From positions 191,872 through 255,871 of the forward strand of contig NZ_CAMPJO010000006.1 in NCBI RefSeq assembly GCF_946886895.1: 64,000 bases of DNA, read 5' to 3'. Shown in pieces: positions 26,512 to 35,019 of the stretch. The position numbers were made by a program, and so were the translations under genes. This stretch comes from an uncultured Marinobacter sp. Lineage in GTDB: Bacteria; Pseudomonadota; Gammaproteobacteria; Pseudomonadales; Oleiphilaceae. Numbering within the stretch: position 1 is the stretch's first letter; every line of letters starts with the position of its first letter. Below the pieces are notes generated by a model that saw only the letters and a program-made list of their open reading frames with translations, did not search any database and was not told the origin of the DNA.

Positions 26512-27603
26512 ATGGCATCAAATAAAAACCAACATTTTGTTCCCCGTTGTTACCTCAGAGAGTTCACGATCCAAGCGGAGAACAAAGCAATCAACCTATT
26601 CAACGTCGATAGAAAAAAATTTATCGAAGGCGCACCAGTAAAGAACCAATGCTCCGGTGACTATTTTTATGGTCGAGATCGCCAGATCGAAACTGCTCTC
26701 CAATCAACAGAGGGAACGTACTCAAGCACCCTGAGGGAAATTCTTGAGCCAGGATACTTTCTGAAAGATGAACATCGAACGTTCTTGAAACGCTTTTGGC
26801 TTCTCCAGCACATGAGAACTGAAGCAGCCTCAAGGCGATCTGTCGAAATGACTGAGCAGATGGGGAAGGCCGTTGGCGACGACCCGCAGCAGTTTCGAAT
26901 GGGTATAGATGAGGCTGTGCAGGAATCGATGCATGCTTTTGTTCAAGAAATGCATGTGGTCGATGATCTGAAAATTTGCCTGTTGAGGAACAAGTCAAAT
27001 TCCCCATTCATTACTTCTGATGATCCCGCAATACTCACAAATAAGTGGTATCTTCTCGATAAGCGGACTGTAGGTAACTCTTTTGGCTTGGGTTCTTCTG
27101 GAGCACTTCTGTTCTTGCCACTGAGTCCGAACATTTTCTGTATCGGATATGATGGAGATGTTTACAGTATTCCCCACGAGAATGGCTGGGTAAATGTTCA
27201 TAAAGATAGAGATGTAGATGCACTCAATCAACACCAGCTGTTGAACTGTCGAGCTAACGTTTTTATCCGTAGCAATGAGCATCAGAACATAGTGCGTGAT
27301 CTGTATGACTTGATCGAAGAATCACGTCCAGAAAGTAGGTGTCGTGTTCAATACGCAGTTCTTGATCATGTCGGTCCAAATGAAAAGCGATATCGTGTTG
27401 TTGATCGTGCAGCTGCACCAGACCATACGGAAGCAATGATTCATTATCAACCTGTCCACCCAGTACCGACGAGTTGGCCGCATCTGATCAAGTGGAAAAG
27501 AAAAGGATTCGTTTCAACGAATGGATCGGGTATTGGATATATTCGAACCTCCATGATGGATCGCCACAGCGGTGCATTTACGAAAGAACCAATCCGCCGA
27601 TGA
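26512..27603 (+). CDS. DUF4238 domain-containing protein
   Basis: A 363-residue protein beginning MASNKNQHFVPRCYLREF, the hallmark of DUF4238, followed by NLFNVDRKKF and KNQCSGDYFYGRD. In the family the start (NQHFVPR.YLR.F) and a later DDP motif (here SDDPAIL) are conserved; both are seen. DUF4238 proteins are widespread in accessory and defence regions and their activity is unknown. The gene is more AT-rich than the core genes. It is the first gene of the accessory part and is followed by an IS66 element 120 bp further on. Confidence 0.85.
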   Translation: MASNKNQHFVPRCYLREFTIQAENKAINLFNVDRKKFIEGAPVKNQCSGDYFYGRDRQIETALQSTEGTYSSTLREILEPGYFLKDEHRTFLKRFWLLQHMRTEAASRRSVEMTEQMGKAVGDDPQQFRMGIDEAVQESMHAFVQEMHVVDDLKICLLRNKSNSPFITSDDPAILTNKWYLLDKRTVGNSFGLGSSGALLFLPLSPNIFCIGYDGDVYSIPHENGWVNVHKDRDVDALNQHQLLNCRANVFIRSNEHQNIVRDLYDLIEESRPESRCRVQYAVLDHVGPNEKRYRVVDRAAAPDHTEAMIHYQPVHPVPTSWPHLIKWKRKGFVSTNGSGIGYIRTSMMDRHSGAFTKEPIRR

Positions 27604-27718
27604 AGTTCTTAATCCCAGCCATTGCGAGGCCTAATATATTGCGGCTTTGCTTCTATGTCCCAGTCTTACATGCTGGCGGCGTTGATAATTACTAGACTGA
27701 TGTCCAGGTCCTGTAACA

Positions 27719-27726
27719 GGTATATT
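27719..27726. repeat. Left target-site duplication of the IS66 element
   Basis: GGTATATT directly precedes the left terminal repeat. The same 8 bases follow the right end at 30032-30039. IS66 elements typically duplicate 8 bp. Confidence 0.92.
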
Positions 27727-27805
27727 GTAAGCGCTCCACGAACCCCATCTTAACCGCCTGACCAGAATTCGCCAGAATCAAAGCCTCTCAAAAAGGAGGT
27801 TGATC

Positions 27806-28018
27806 ATGAACCACCAACTCACATCCACCCAGGCGTTCTGGTTGGGGCATCTGCACCACGCGTTTTCGTTGGGTCAGCCGCTGAGCCATTATGCCGATGA
27901 GCAGGGATTGTGCTTTGCTGATCTGATGACCTGGCGGCAACGGCTCATGGTGCAAACCATTTCCGTCCCCGACATGCACCGCCCCAATCGCTTTGTCAGT
28001 GTGGCGGTGGCCACATGA
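27806..28018 (+). CDS. tnpA: IS66 accessory protein TnpA
   Basis: A 70-residue accessory protein of IS66-type elements (MNHQLTSTQAFWLGHLHHAF, then the motif YADEQGLCFADLMTWRQRL with features of a small helix-turn-helix). It begins with a strong AAGGAGG site. It overlaps tnpB by 4 bases (ATGA), so translation is probably coupled. Shorter than many TnpA proteins of the family (about 100 to 130 residues), with the C-terminus reduced. Confidence 0.85.
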   Translation: MNHQLTSTQAFWLGHLHHAFSLGQPLSHYADEQGLCFADLMTWRQRLMVQTISVPDMHRPNRFVSVAVAT

Positions 28019-28371
28019 TGCGACCGGAATTAACCATGTCGGTGTATCTCTGCCGGGAGCCGGTCGACATGCGCAAATCCATCGACGGACTGTCGCTGCT
28101 GGTTCAGGAGGCCATGGAACTGAACCCGTTCGATGAAGCGGTGTTCGTTTTCTGCAATCGCCAACGGGACAAGATAAAGATCCTGACCTGGGAGCGGAAT
28201 GGTTTTGTGCTCTGGTATAAGCGCCTGGAGCGGGAACGATTCAAGTGGCCGGACACGGTGGGTGACAATGTCATAACCCTGTCGGGCCAGCAATTGAATT
28301 GGCTATTGGACGGTTATGACATTGCCCGAATGCAGCCCCATAAACCTTTATTTTTCGACTCCGCTGGGTGA
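28015..28371 (+). CDS. tnpB: IS66 family protein TnpB (Orf2)
   Basis: A 118-residue IS66 Orf2 protein. It has the typical sequence VYLCREPVDMRKSIDGLSLLV and LTWERNGFVLWYKRLERERF-like text (FVLWYKRLERERFKWP). The role in transposition is needed but biochemically unclear. It overlaps tnpA by 4 bases and lies 42 bp before tnpC. Confidence 0.95.
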   Translation: MMRPELTMSVYLCREPVDMRKSIDGLSLLVQEAMELNPFDEAVFVFCNRQRDKIKILTWERNGFVLWYKRLERERFKWPDTVGDNVITLSGQQLNWLLDGYDIARMQPHKPLFFDSAG

Positions 28372-28413
28372 TTTTAACGTGCTGATTTGTAGGCGTTTTG
28401 GTATAATGACGCC

Positions 28414-30015
28414 ATGCAAAACGCCGCTTCCGACCCACAGAAAATCATTGCCGAACTGGAGCAAAAGCTGCGGGCTCAGGCGGCGGATATTACGCGCCTG
28501 GAAAAACAAAGCCGGTCGCTGGAGCGCAAGAATCAATCTCTTGAAGCCGCCAAACGGGAACTGTTCGAACAACTTCGCCTACTGATCGAAAACCGTTTCG
28601 GGCCTTCCACCGAGAAGTACAACATCCCGCAGGAAGATCTGTTCTTCGACGAAGCCGAAGCACTGGTAGAGAACGAACCAGCGTCCGACAACGACGAAGC
28701 TGCCGAAGCGGACACACCCACCAAGCCAGCCTCGGCCAAACCGCGTACCCGCGGTGGCCGTCTGGCGCTGCCACCGGAACTGCCACGAGTGGATATCGTC
28801 CACGACGTGGCTGACAATCAGAAGCACTGCCATAACGACGGTACTGAATTGGTCTGCATCGGTGAAGAGATCAGCGAACAGCTGGATATCATTCCCGCCA
28901 AGATCCAGGTGCTCCGTCATATCCGGCGCAAGTATGCCTGCAAGACCTGTGAAGACGGTGTGTTAACCGCACCCATGCCGCCACAGCCCCTGCCCAAGAG
29001 CAACGCCAGTCCGAACCTGCTGGCCTATTCTGTCATTGCCAAATACGTGGACGCCTTGCCACTTTACCGGCAGGAGCAGGCGTTCAAACGATTAGGCATC
29101 GACCTACCCAGAAACACCTTGGCTCGCTGGATGATCCAGGCCAGTGAGTTGATCGAGCCACTCACGGAACGATTACGCCGGCATCTGCACGCCAGTGCCG
29201 TCATCCATATGGATGAAACCACACTACAAGTGAACACCGAGCCGGATCGCAAGGCCAGCAGTCCTTCTTACATGTGGGTCCAGAGAGGCGGGCCACCCGG
29301 CCAGCAAGTGGTGCTCTACGATTACGACGCCAGCCGTTCCGGACAGGTGCCCACACGACTGCTGGAGAATTACCAGGGCATCCTGGTGACCGATGGCTAT
29401 GAAGGTTACGCCCAGGTGGTCCGCACGAGTCAGCTGACCCATGTGGGTTGCTGGGCACACGCCCGTCGCAAGTTCGTGGAGGCGCAGAAAGTCCAACCCA
29501 AAGGCAAGGTCGGCCGTGCTGACCAGGCCTTGAGCCTGATCCGCAGTCTTTATGCGGTGGAGAAGCAGGCCAGGCATGTTAGCGCTGAGGAAAGGCTGGC
29601 CTTACGAGAAACTCAAAGCCGGCCCACCATCGATAAACTGGAAGCCTGGCTCACGAAATCCCTGAACCAGGTGCCACCTAAAACGGCCATTGGCAAAGCC
29701 TTACTGTATCTGAATCGGCAGTGGCCAAAGCTGACCGTCTTCCTGACGGATGGCCGCATCCCGCTGGATAACAATCCGGCAGAAAATGCCATCCGCCCCT
29801 TCGTCATCGGTCGCAAAAACTGGCTATTCAGCCAGACGCCGAAGGGTGCGCATGCCAGTGCCAGAATCTACAGCCTGATCGAAACGGCCAGAGCCAATGG
29901 CATCGAACCCTACACCTATATGGTGGAAGTGCTCACCAAGCTGTCATCACTGAAAACCGACGAGGATCTCGACGGGCTCTTGCCCTGGAGTCAGGGCGAA
30001 ACCATTCCGGTGTAG
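28414..30015 (+). CDS. tnpC: IS66 family transposase TnpC
   Basis: The 533-residue DDE transposase of IS66. Residues 1-50 form a coiled coil, then come the zinc-binding part (KYACKTCEDGVLTAPMPPQP) and the DDE domain: first Asp in VIHMDETTLQV, second in LVTDGYEGYAQV with the following CWAHARRKF, and Glu in LDNNPAENAIRPFVIGRKNW. All motifs are present, so the element may be active. The gene ends 16 bp before the right IS end. Confidence 0.97.
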   Translation: MQNAASDPQKIIAELEQKLRAQAADITRLEKQSRSLERKNQSLEAAKRELFEQLRLLIENRFGPSTEKYNIPQEDLFFDEAEALVENEPASDNDEAAEADTPTKPASAKPRTRGGRLALPPELPRVDIVHDVADNQKHCHNDGTELVCIGEEISEQLDIIPAKIQVLRHIRRKYACKTCEDGVLTAPMPPQPLPKSNASPNLLAYSVIAKYVDALPLYRQEQAFKRLGIDLPRNTLARWMIQASELIEPLTERLRRHLHASAVIHMDETTLQVNTEPDRKASSPSYMWVQRGGPPGQQVVLYDYDASRSGQVPTRLLENYQGILVTDGYEGYAQVVRTSQLTHVGCWAHARRKFVEAQKVQPKGKVGRADQALSLIRSLYAVEKQARHVSAEERLALRETQSRPTIDKLEAWLTKSLNQVPPKTAIGKALLYLNRQWPKLTVFLTDGRIPLDNNPAENAIRPFVIGRKNWLFSQTPKGAHASARIYSLIETARANGIEPYTYMVEVLTKLSSLKTDEDLDGLLPWSQGETIPV

Positions 30016-30040
30016 TTCGTGGACCGCTTACGGTATATTT

Positions 30041-30688
30041 ATGACTAAGACCGTTTTCATTTCTTACTCTCATGACAGCGAGGAACATAAGAAATGGGTG
30101 AGGCAGCTGGCTACTCGCCTTGTTCGCAACGGAATCCAAGTCATCCTCGATCAGTGGGATCTACGAGCAGGCGAAGAAATTCCACGTTTCGTTGAAGACT
30201 CAATCCTAGGGTCGGATCGGGTTCTTCTTATCTGTACGGAGCAATACGCAAGAAAAGCGAACCAAAGAACTGGTGGTGTTGGGCTGGAAGCATTGGTAAT
30301 CAACTCATCACTGATGAGTGATTTGGGCACGACGAAATTCCTCGTGCTTGTCAGGCAGAATTCGGAGACGGTGGAGCTGCCTGAACTGCTGAAAAGTAGG
30401 CTCTATTTGGACTTTAGCAACACGGAAAACTTCGATACTGAGATAGAACGCCTCATCAAGGAAATTCACGACGTAGTTCATTTGGACAAACCAGAGTTGG
30501 GCCCAAATCCCTTTGAAGCGACATTTTGGAATATTGAGGAAGAGGTTAATACTAAGCTGGACTTAGCAAGAGCGTATATGGAAATGGGTGATAGTGAGGG
30601 AGCCTCAGAAATTCTTGAAGAAGTAATGAATGAGGGGAGTCTCATTCAGCAGAAGGAAGCGAGGCAACTGCTCGCAAAAATTACGTAG
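30041..30688 (+). CDS. SEFIR/TIR-domain protein with a FimV-type C-terminal domain
   Basis: A 215-residue protein. Residues 3-130 are a SEFIR/TIR-like domain (TVFISYSHDSEEHKKWV, VILDQWDLRAGEEIPRFVE, ILGSDRVLLICTEQYARKA), with a Glu in GVGLEALVIN that may be the NADase glutamate of TIR enzymes. Residues about 170-215 are a FimV C-terminal (TPR-like) domain (LDLARAYMEMGDSEGASEIL...ARQLLAKI). TIR/SEFIR proteins in defence islands often cleave NAD+ or bind a partner. The fusion to a FimV module is unusual. Its ribosome site (AACAGG) is now on the other side of the IS66 insertion, so expression may be changed. Confidence 0.8.
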   Translation: MTKTVFISYSHDSEEHKKWVRQLATRLVRNGIQVILDQWDLRAGEEIPRFVEDSILGSDRVLLICTEQYARKANQRTGGVGLEALVINSSLMSDLGTTKFLVLVRQNSETVELPELLKSRLYLDFSNTENFDTEIERLIKEIHDVVHLDKPELGPNPFEATFWNIEEEVNTKLDLARAYMEMGDSEGASEILEEVMNEGSLIQQKEARQLLAKIT

Positions 30689-30888
30689 AGTGATTTATTA
30701 ACAAAGCTAGGCACTCCCTGTTGGCGCTTTGCCACCGTTACAAGGTCGCGGATTCTCGCCAGCGTTATCGTCCTAGCCGAATGTCCGCTTTGCGACCGGC
30801 GGCTCCTCTTTTGCCTCGCCGAACCGCTTGCGGTTTAATGTGAATTCAAACTAATGGGCTGGTATGTGTGAGGAAGAGTGCACAGCTT

Positions 30889-31614
30889 ATGACCGACGAA
30901 GATAAGTTTCCCAAAGTGGTCTCAAGTCCCCATTATCATGTGTGGACGGATGCCTTACATGCCCGAGCCCTAGCGCACCAAGCTCAAAACAAATGGGATC
31001 GTGGAACCTATGTTCGTTGGACAATTACTACGAGCTGGACAGTCCTAGAGATGGCATGCGAGGACGCACTCCAGACAAATGGTATCGGCAGACGTTTTAG
31101 AGAGAATCTGGATCGCGCAGTAGCACAACTCGGTTTAGTCAGAATAGATTGGGGTAGTGGCATATGGCAGCAAATTGCTGAATTACTTCGGATTCGAAGG
31201 GAACTCGTGCATATTAATCCATCGCAGGCAGCTTTGTTTATGGAAACGAGCACTGCGGATACCGCAATTACGACAATTCGAGACGCAATAAACGACATTT
31301 ACGCAAGGGCAGGGAAAATTTCGCCATCATGGGTAGACGACGATTACGATCGAGGTTGGGATAAAGAGCAAGGTTCGGGTGCCCATTTGATGGCGATACA
31401 CGCTGGCGCAGATCCGGATTCACCTGACGTAATAAAAATCGGCTATGTTTACAAAGATAGAGAGTTTATTAATTCTGTATGCCCACCTGATACCGATCTT
31501 GAGTCCAAACTCACTGATCTAATCCAGAGTGTTCGTGTTCCTATCAGCCGTGTACGAGCGTACAGAGGCCAGACTCTCATTGTGGATCGCGAATTGGCGA
31601 TGCGGGGCACATGA
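30889..31614 (+). CDS. Protein with HEPN-like R-x4-H motif, function unknown
   Basis: About 241 residues. It has no family I can name. The first 110 residues look helical, with the motif RIRRELVH at about residues 101-108 (R-x4-H), which is the core of HEPN ribonucleases. The C-terminal half is mixed and has a hydrophilic segment DDDYDRGWDKEQG. It lies between the SEFIR gene and another R-x4-H protein, so a role in an RNA-targeting defence module is possible. ATG 30889 was preferred; a GTG at 30868 lies in frame. Confidence 0.5.
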   Translation: MTDEDKFPKVVSSPHYHVWTDALHARALAHQAQNKWDRGTYVRWTITTSWTVLEMACEDALQTNGIGRRFRENLDRAVAQLGLVRIDWGSGIWQQIAELLRIRRELVHINPSQAALFMETSTADTAITTIRDAINDIYARAGKISPSWVDDDYDRGWDKEQGSGAHLMAIHAGADPDSPDVIKIGYVYKDREFINSVCPPDTDLESKLTDLIQSVRVPISRVRAYRGQTLIVDRELAMRGT

Positions 31615-31673
31615 AAAGCATCTTGGAGCGAGAGAAGCGAGGCGTATAGAGCACGCTGCATCGTTAAGTAAGG

Positions 31674-31774
31674 CTTCAACCCGGAGCAGCACATAAGCAT
31701 CACAGGCACGGCGACGGCCACTACATTGCGGCATCGTCTCCATTCCGCGGCCGAGCGTGCTGTTGGTGTTAGGG
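31674..31774. repeat. attC-like imperfect palindrome
   Basis: CTTCAAC (31674-31680) and GCAGCAC (31686-31692) on the left face GTGCTGT (31757-31763) and GTTAGGG (31768-31774) on the right. This layout, with paired outer and inner 7-mers and a next start codon 30 bp further, is like an integron attC site. The outer boxes only partly fit the consensus and no integrase is present. Weak call. Confidence 0.3.
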
Positions 31775-31805
31775 GCCTGGCAATACGTTGATTACGTGAG
31801 CATTT

Positions 31806-32786
31806 ATGCACATAGCAAGATTTACTGGAATCCATATAAGAAAAGACGATTCGCCAACGGTGGTTGACGAAATGCTTGATATGGATGATACCCACGTCTA
31901 TCTGAGTTCAGTAGGCGAAGAGAAAAGCTGTCAAAATTACAGAGCTATAGCAATAAGAAAGTTCCATCCCAAAGAGTCAAACTTGGTTCAGCTAGCACAT
32001 GAAGAAAGAAGGAAATGTGAGGCATCAATAGAGCACATAGCTAATATTTTGAGCATTTCAGCATGTTCAGAGCATCTAATACTATCTGAGTTACCTGTTA
32101 TAGCATTCAAGCCAGATAAACCCGAAGAGGAACAATATATTGCGCCTCTGTTGGGAGAGCTTGGCTATTCCGGCTCTTCTCGTATGGAATTAGGTAAATT
32201 GCTATTAGGTAATCTTCGAAATGCTTTGGAACTTTTTAAAGATAGAACAGCGGGATTGGCAGCCTTAACAGCAGCGCTAAATTGTAATACCAAGCTTTCT
32301 CAGTTCCGAGAGTTAGTGCGTTTTTTTGAAATTGCATTTCGCATGCCATTTGTACAAGTCGATAAAAAACTCTATCAATACCTCAGCTTAACAAGGCTAG
32401 AGTATAGTCGATCAGAAATTAAGAAATGGAGAAGCTTCCGGCATCCTTCGTTCCATGGTGATGGGGCAATAAGCCAAGAAGTAATCTTTGAGCTTGATGT
32501 TGCACCATACGTGGAACGCATGAAAATAGCCGCACTAGACGTACTTTTAAATAAGGAGCAATGGAATCGCAAGGATATTAAAAGACGTCTAGGGTATGAG
32601 TTACCTGGATTTTCTAAAAATGGCGACAAGTTGATTGCCGCAAACAATTACATACAAGCTAGATTGGTAGCGATGGATCAGTTTAAGGTATGGGGCATAA
32701 AGTCGCCATCTATAGATGTGGGAAAATTGGAAGCTGATGGTTGGCGATTTACACCTTTGAGTTACGCAGATTCAGAGGTTGATTAG
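31806..32786 (+). CDS. Protein with HEPN-like motif, function unknown
   Basis: A 326-residue protein with no recognised family, AT-rich (low GC) compared with the core genes. It begins MHIARFTGIHIRKDDSP, has a helical central part, and contains KKWRSFRHPSFHGD near residues 205-218, where R-x4-H (RHPSFH) matches the HEPN catalytic motif. The gene starts about 30 bp after an attC-like palindrome, as a cassette gene would. The next gene lies more than 600 bp away. Function is inferred only from the motif and neighbourhood. Confidence 0.5.
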   Translation: MHIARFTGIHIRKDDSPTVVDEMLDMDDTHVYLSSVGEEKSCQNYRAIAIRKFHPKESNLVQLAHEERRKCEASIEHIANILSISACSEHLILSELPVIAFKPDKPEEEQYIAPLLGELGYSGSSRMELGKLLLGNLRNALELFKDRTAGLAALTAALNCNTKLSQFRELVRFFEIAFRMPFVQVDKKLYQYLSLTRLEYSRSEIKKWRSFRHPSFHGDGAISQEVIFELDVAPYVERMKIAALDVLLNKEQWNRKDIKRRLGYELPGFSKNGDKLIAANNYIQARLVAMDQFKVWGIKSPSIDVGKLEADGWRFTPLSYADSEVD

Positions 32787-33430
32787 GAGTTCTGCCCCTG
32801 ACAAGTGGCTGTGGGGGCGATACCATTTTCCTGCACTACACCCAGTTCAGCTGTTCCATCCGAACGTTCGCTTTGCGACCTTAGCGTTGACTATGCTTAG
32901 AAAGCGGCCATTTTTGCTTACATAAGTAAGTATAAGTGGCCAAAACGGCCAGGTTATGGCTTCAATAACAGTTCAATGGAAAACTGGATAATGGTGGGCC
33001 CAGCAGGACTCGAACCATTATGTGGTATAGAAAAGTTATCGATTGATGACTGTCCGTCCGTTTTTTAATGTGGTCCGAGGTAGGAGTTCACGGGTGTTTC
33101 CGGTGGTTTTGTCGTCCACCAAACTAATTTCCGTAAATGCAACACCGATGTGGTGTTTGGAAAGCGACAATGATTTCCCTGGCTGGACCTAATACGGGGT
33201 TAGGTCAGATGAACTAGTTCGACGATCACGATCACGATCACTTGGCTATGGACCCTAGCCGCTCTGACCTGATCTTCTCAGCGAAGCAATTCGCAATGGC
33301 ACTGTTGATCAGATCCAGTCGACTTTGAAGCATGCGCTAATGGGTCTGCGAAAGAAAAAAACTCCGCCTCGAAGCTCTCGTCGGATGTCGATACACTGGG
33401 TATCTTTATGTGGCTTGGTAGGAGTTTTAA
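32787..33430. other. Intergenic region with a tRNA 3'-end fragment
   Basis: About 640 bp without a convincing gene. It contains a tRNA 3'-end sequence on the minus strand at 32992-33016 (listed separately) and a block at 32862-32882 that resembles 30777-30797 (both include GCTTTGCGACC). The stretch 32930-32960 has short inverted repeats built on GGCC. No promoter can be assigned with confidence. Confidence 0.5.
32992..33016 (-). other. tRNA 3'-end fragment, probable attachment-site remnant
   Basis: On the minus strand the sequence begins GGTTCGAGTCC, continues through TGGGCCC and ends ACCA, exactly the T-loop, acceptor 3' strand and CCA of a tRNA gene. The bases upstream cannot pair to form a T-stem and no tRNA body follows, so it is not a functional tRNA. 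Such fragments are left at the ends of elements that integrate into tRNA genes. Confidence 0.55.
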
Positions 33431-33865
33431 GTGGGGTTGCTGAAAGAAGTTTGGGTCAGGCGCAAGTTCAAAAAAGCAATCCTTCAGATTGCGCGGGTGA
33501 AAGTCGACCTTGATGAGGGAACTGAGAGCTTTGAAGCTTCTACTCGGAAGCTTAATGACTTTGAGATAAAGGCTTATCAAAGCATTGAAGACGGGATTAA
33601 TGCAGAACCAGAAGCGTTGCAGTTTAATCTAGAGTGGAGCCGAGTAGCTGTTTACGCAGTTTTTGAGGGCGGTGCCGACACCTCGATTAGGTTCGCATGG
33701 GCTGCGCACATGAATGGTATCTGTGATTGGACTCAGCATCACGTTGTCCGGTTAGACTCTGGATTCAAGTTCTGGTCGACGCTCCATTCAAGGCAAATTG
33801 GGAATGCTGAGGACCTAGCTGTCTTCATTCTGGCTCGCCCCGAATGTTGGCGACCTGAGTATTAA
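33431..33865 (+). CDS. Hypothetical protein of the accessory region
   Basis: A 144-residue soluble protein beginning MGLLKEVWVRRKFKKAI at a GTG with a good ribosome site (TAGGAG, 12 bases upstream). It is alpha/beta with aromatic residues (FEGGADTSIRFAWAAHMNGICDWTQHHVVRLDSG). No family was recognised. It lies alone between the tRNA fragment and an ADP-ribosyltransferase-like gene. Confidence 0.55.
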   Translation: MGLLKEVWVRRKFKKAILQIARVKVDLDEGTESFEASTRKLNDFEIKAYQSIEDGINAEPEALQFNLEWSRVAVYAVFEGGADTSIRFAWAAHMNGICDWTQHHVVRLDSGFKFWSTLHSRQIGNAEDLAVFILARPECWRPEY

Positions 33866-34063
33866 AGCCTAGAAAAAGTTTGTTCGAGTAAGTTGAAGCC
33901 GAAAACTGAAGAATACGAAGGTAGCATGTCAGTTCGGTAAAGAAACTCTGAAAGAGGCGCACAATAAATAAGCTGTCTCTGTGAATGAGCTTGATTAGGT
34001 ATATGGTTTTTTATGGCAATACTATAATGATTAAAACCAAAAAAACGGGAAGCAGCATTCAAT

Positions 34064-34693
34064 ATGACCGAACTCGTCCGAAACGGAATTTTTGTCAGCC
34101 CTCTTTATCACGGGACGACAACGCTATTCGTTGAATCTATAAAAAAATACGGCCTTGGGGGGAGGGATATAGTTAAAGAATGGAACCTAGTCAAGGTCTA
34201 CGGTGAGCTATTTAACTTGGCCGAAGAAAAGTTGGTCAAATCTGACGTTTGGCAAAAAGGCAGAAAGAGAGCATCTTATATAGCTTTACAGAAAAACTCT
34301 GAAGATGAGTTTAATTTTAATTTTAGTCATGGACACGCATACGTCACTCCAGATCGAAAAACAGCACGCAAGTACGCAAATATTGAGGAGGGCTGCGAAA
34401 TGCTTCAGTACATAAAAGGCTTAGCTCTCCTCCTGGCTGGTAAGGGTCTGTTTTTTGAGGTAAAAAAAATAATCCCGAAAGAGATTGAAGATGTTCTAAC
34501 GAAAAATTACGAACCTATTTTACTAGAGTTACATGATGTTAAGTGGTGTGACGTGGAGCCGGAAAATGGCACTGATAAAGAACACCTTCTTTCACTTTGG
34601 AGCGTAGCTTTTGAAAAGAACATCGACCCCCGAGAATTGACAAGCTGGAGGCTCAAGAATCCATACTCCGGTAAATTAAAAATAATTGCGTGA
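34064..34693 (+). CDS. ADP-ribosyltransferase-like protein
   Basis: A 209-residue protein. The start GIFVSPLYHGTTTLFVESIKKYGLG carries the YHGT motif followed by a helix and a Gly-Leu turn. HGHAYVTPDRKTARKYA gives the second beta-strand motif seen in ART-fold proteins (Y.T.D...A..YA). This pattern is found in ADP-ribosyl or related transferases (DarT-like, RNA 2'-phosphotransferase-like). The catalytic Glu cannot be placed with certainty. It is AT-rich and stands alone, which fits a toxin or defence effector. No antitoxin such as a macrodomain was seen next to it. Confidence 0.5.
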   Translation: MTELVRNGIFVSPLYHGTTTLFVESIKKYGLGGRDIVKEWNLVKVYGELFNLAEEKLVKSDVWQKGRKRASYIALQKNSEDEFNFNFSHGHAYVTPDRKTARKYANIEEGCEMLQYIKGLALLLAGKGLFFEVKKIIPKEIEDVLTKNYEPILLELHDVKWCDVEPENGTDKEHLLSLWSVAFEKNIDPRELTSWRLKNPYSGKLKIIA

Positions 34694-35019
34694 CAATCTG
34701 AAGTTTCAGCAGTGGGAAGCTAATTAACGAACGATTAGTCGGAGAGTATGATTGGTAAACCTCTGCTCTGACGAGCTGTAATCGGAGTACTGACAATCAA
34801 AGCGGTACGCATAAGGTTGAACTCCTTATGAGTCCGCCAAATTGCCGACGTATTTCAGTTTGCATTTTCGGGATCTGAAAATCAGGGCAGGTGTATTCGA
34901 CTATATTGATCGGATTCATAATTCTAAGGTGTGATCTAAATCTGATGTTCAGGATCTGAAGTTGTCAGCTGGACTTGCCCCGGTGCAGCTGACACTCCTG
35001 GCCTATGATTTATATCGTG
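34694..35019. other. Intergenic region with nested inverted repeats
   Basis: No gene found. Near its right end AGCTGAC-type sequences recur in alternating orientation: GTCAGCTG (34964-34971), CAGCTGACAC (34986-34995) and GTGTCAGCT (35017-35025). The last pair forms a 9-bp perfect palindrome. They lie at the 3' end of the following minus-strand gene and may terminate it, but no U-run is present. Confidence 0.45.

Larger units (their letters stand above)
27727..30031 (+). mobile_element. Complete IS66-family insertion sequence (2305 bp)
   Basis: The ends are imperfect inverted repeats starting GTAAGCG at the left and ending CGCTTAC at the right, extending as GTAAGCG(C/G)TCCACGAAC. An exact 8-bp duplication GGTATATT flanks it. 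Inside are the usual three IS66 genes tnpA, tnpB and tnpC, all intact. The exact duplication and intact genes suggest a fairly recent insertion. It separates the ribosome site of the following SEFIR gene from its start codon. Confidence 0.95.

Noticed and set aside
30695..30800. attC-like sequence after the SEFIR gene
   Set aside because: GTTATCG and TATTAAC do not fit the core boxes and the inner arms do not pair in the right spacing.
32992..33016. Functional tRNA gene
   Set aside because: Only the 3' end is present; no anticodon or D arm upstream on the minus strand.
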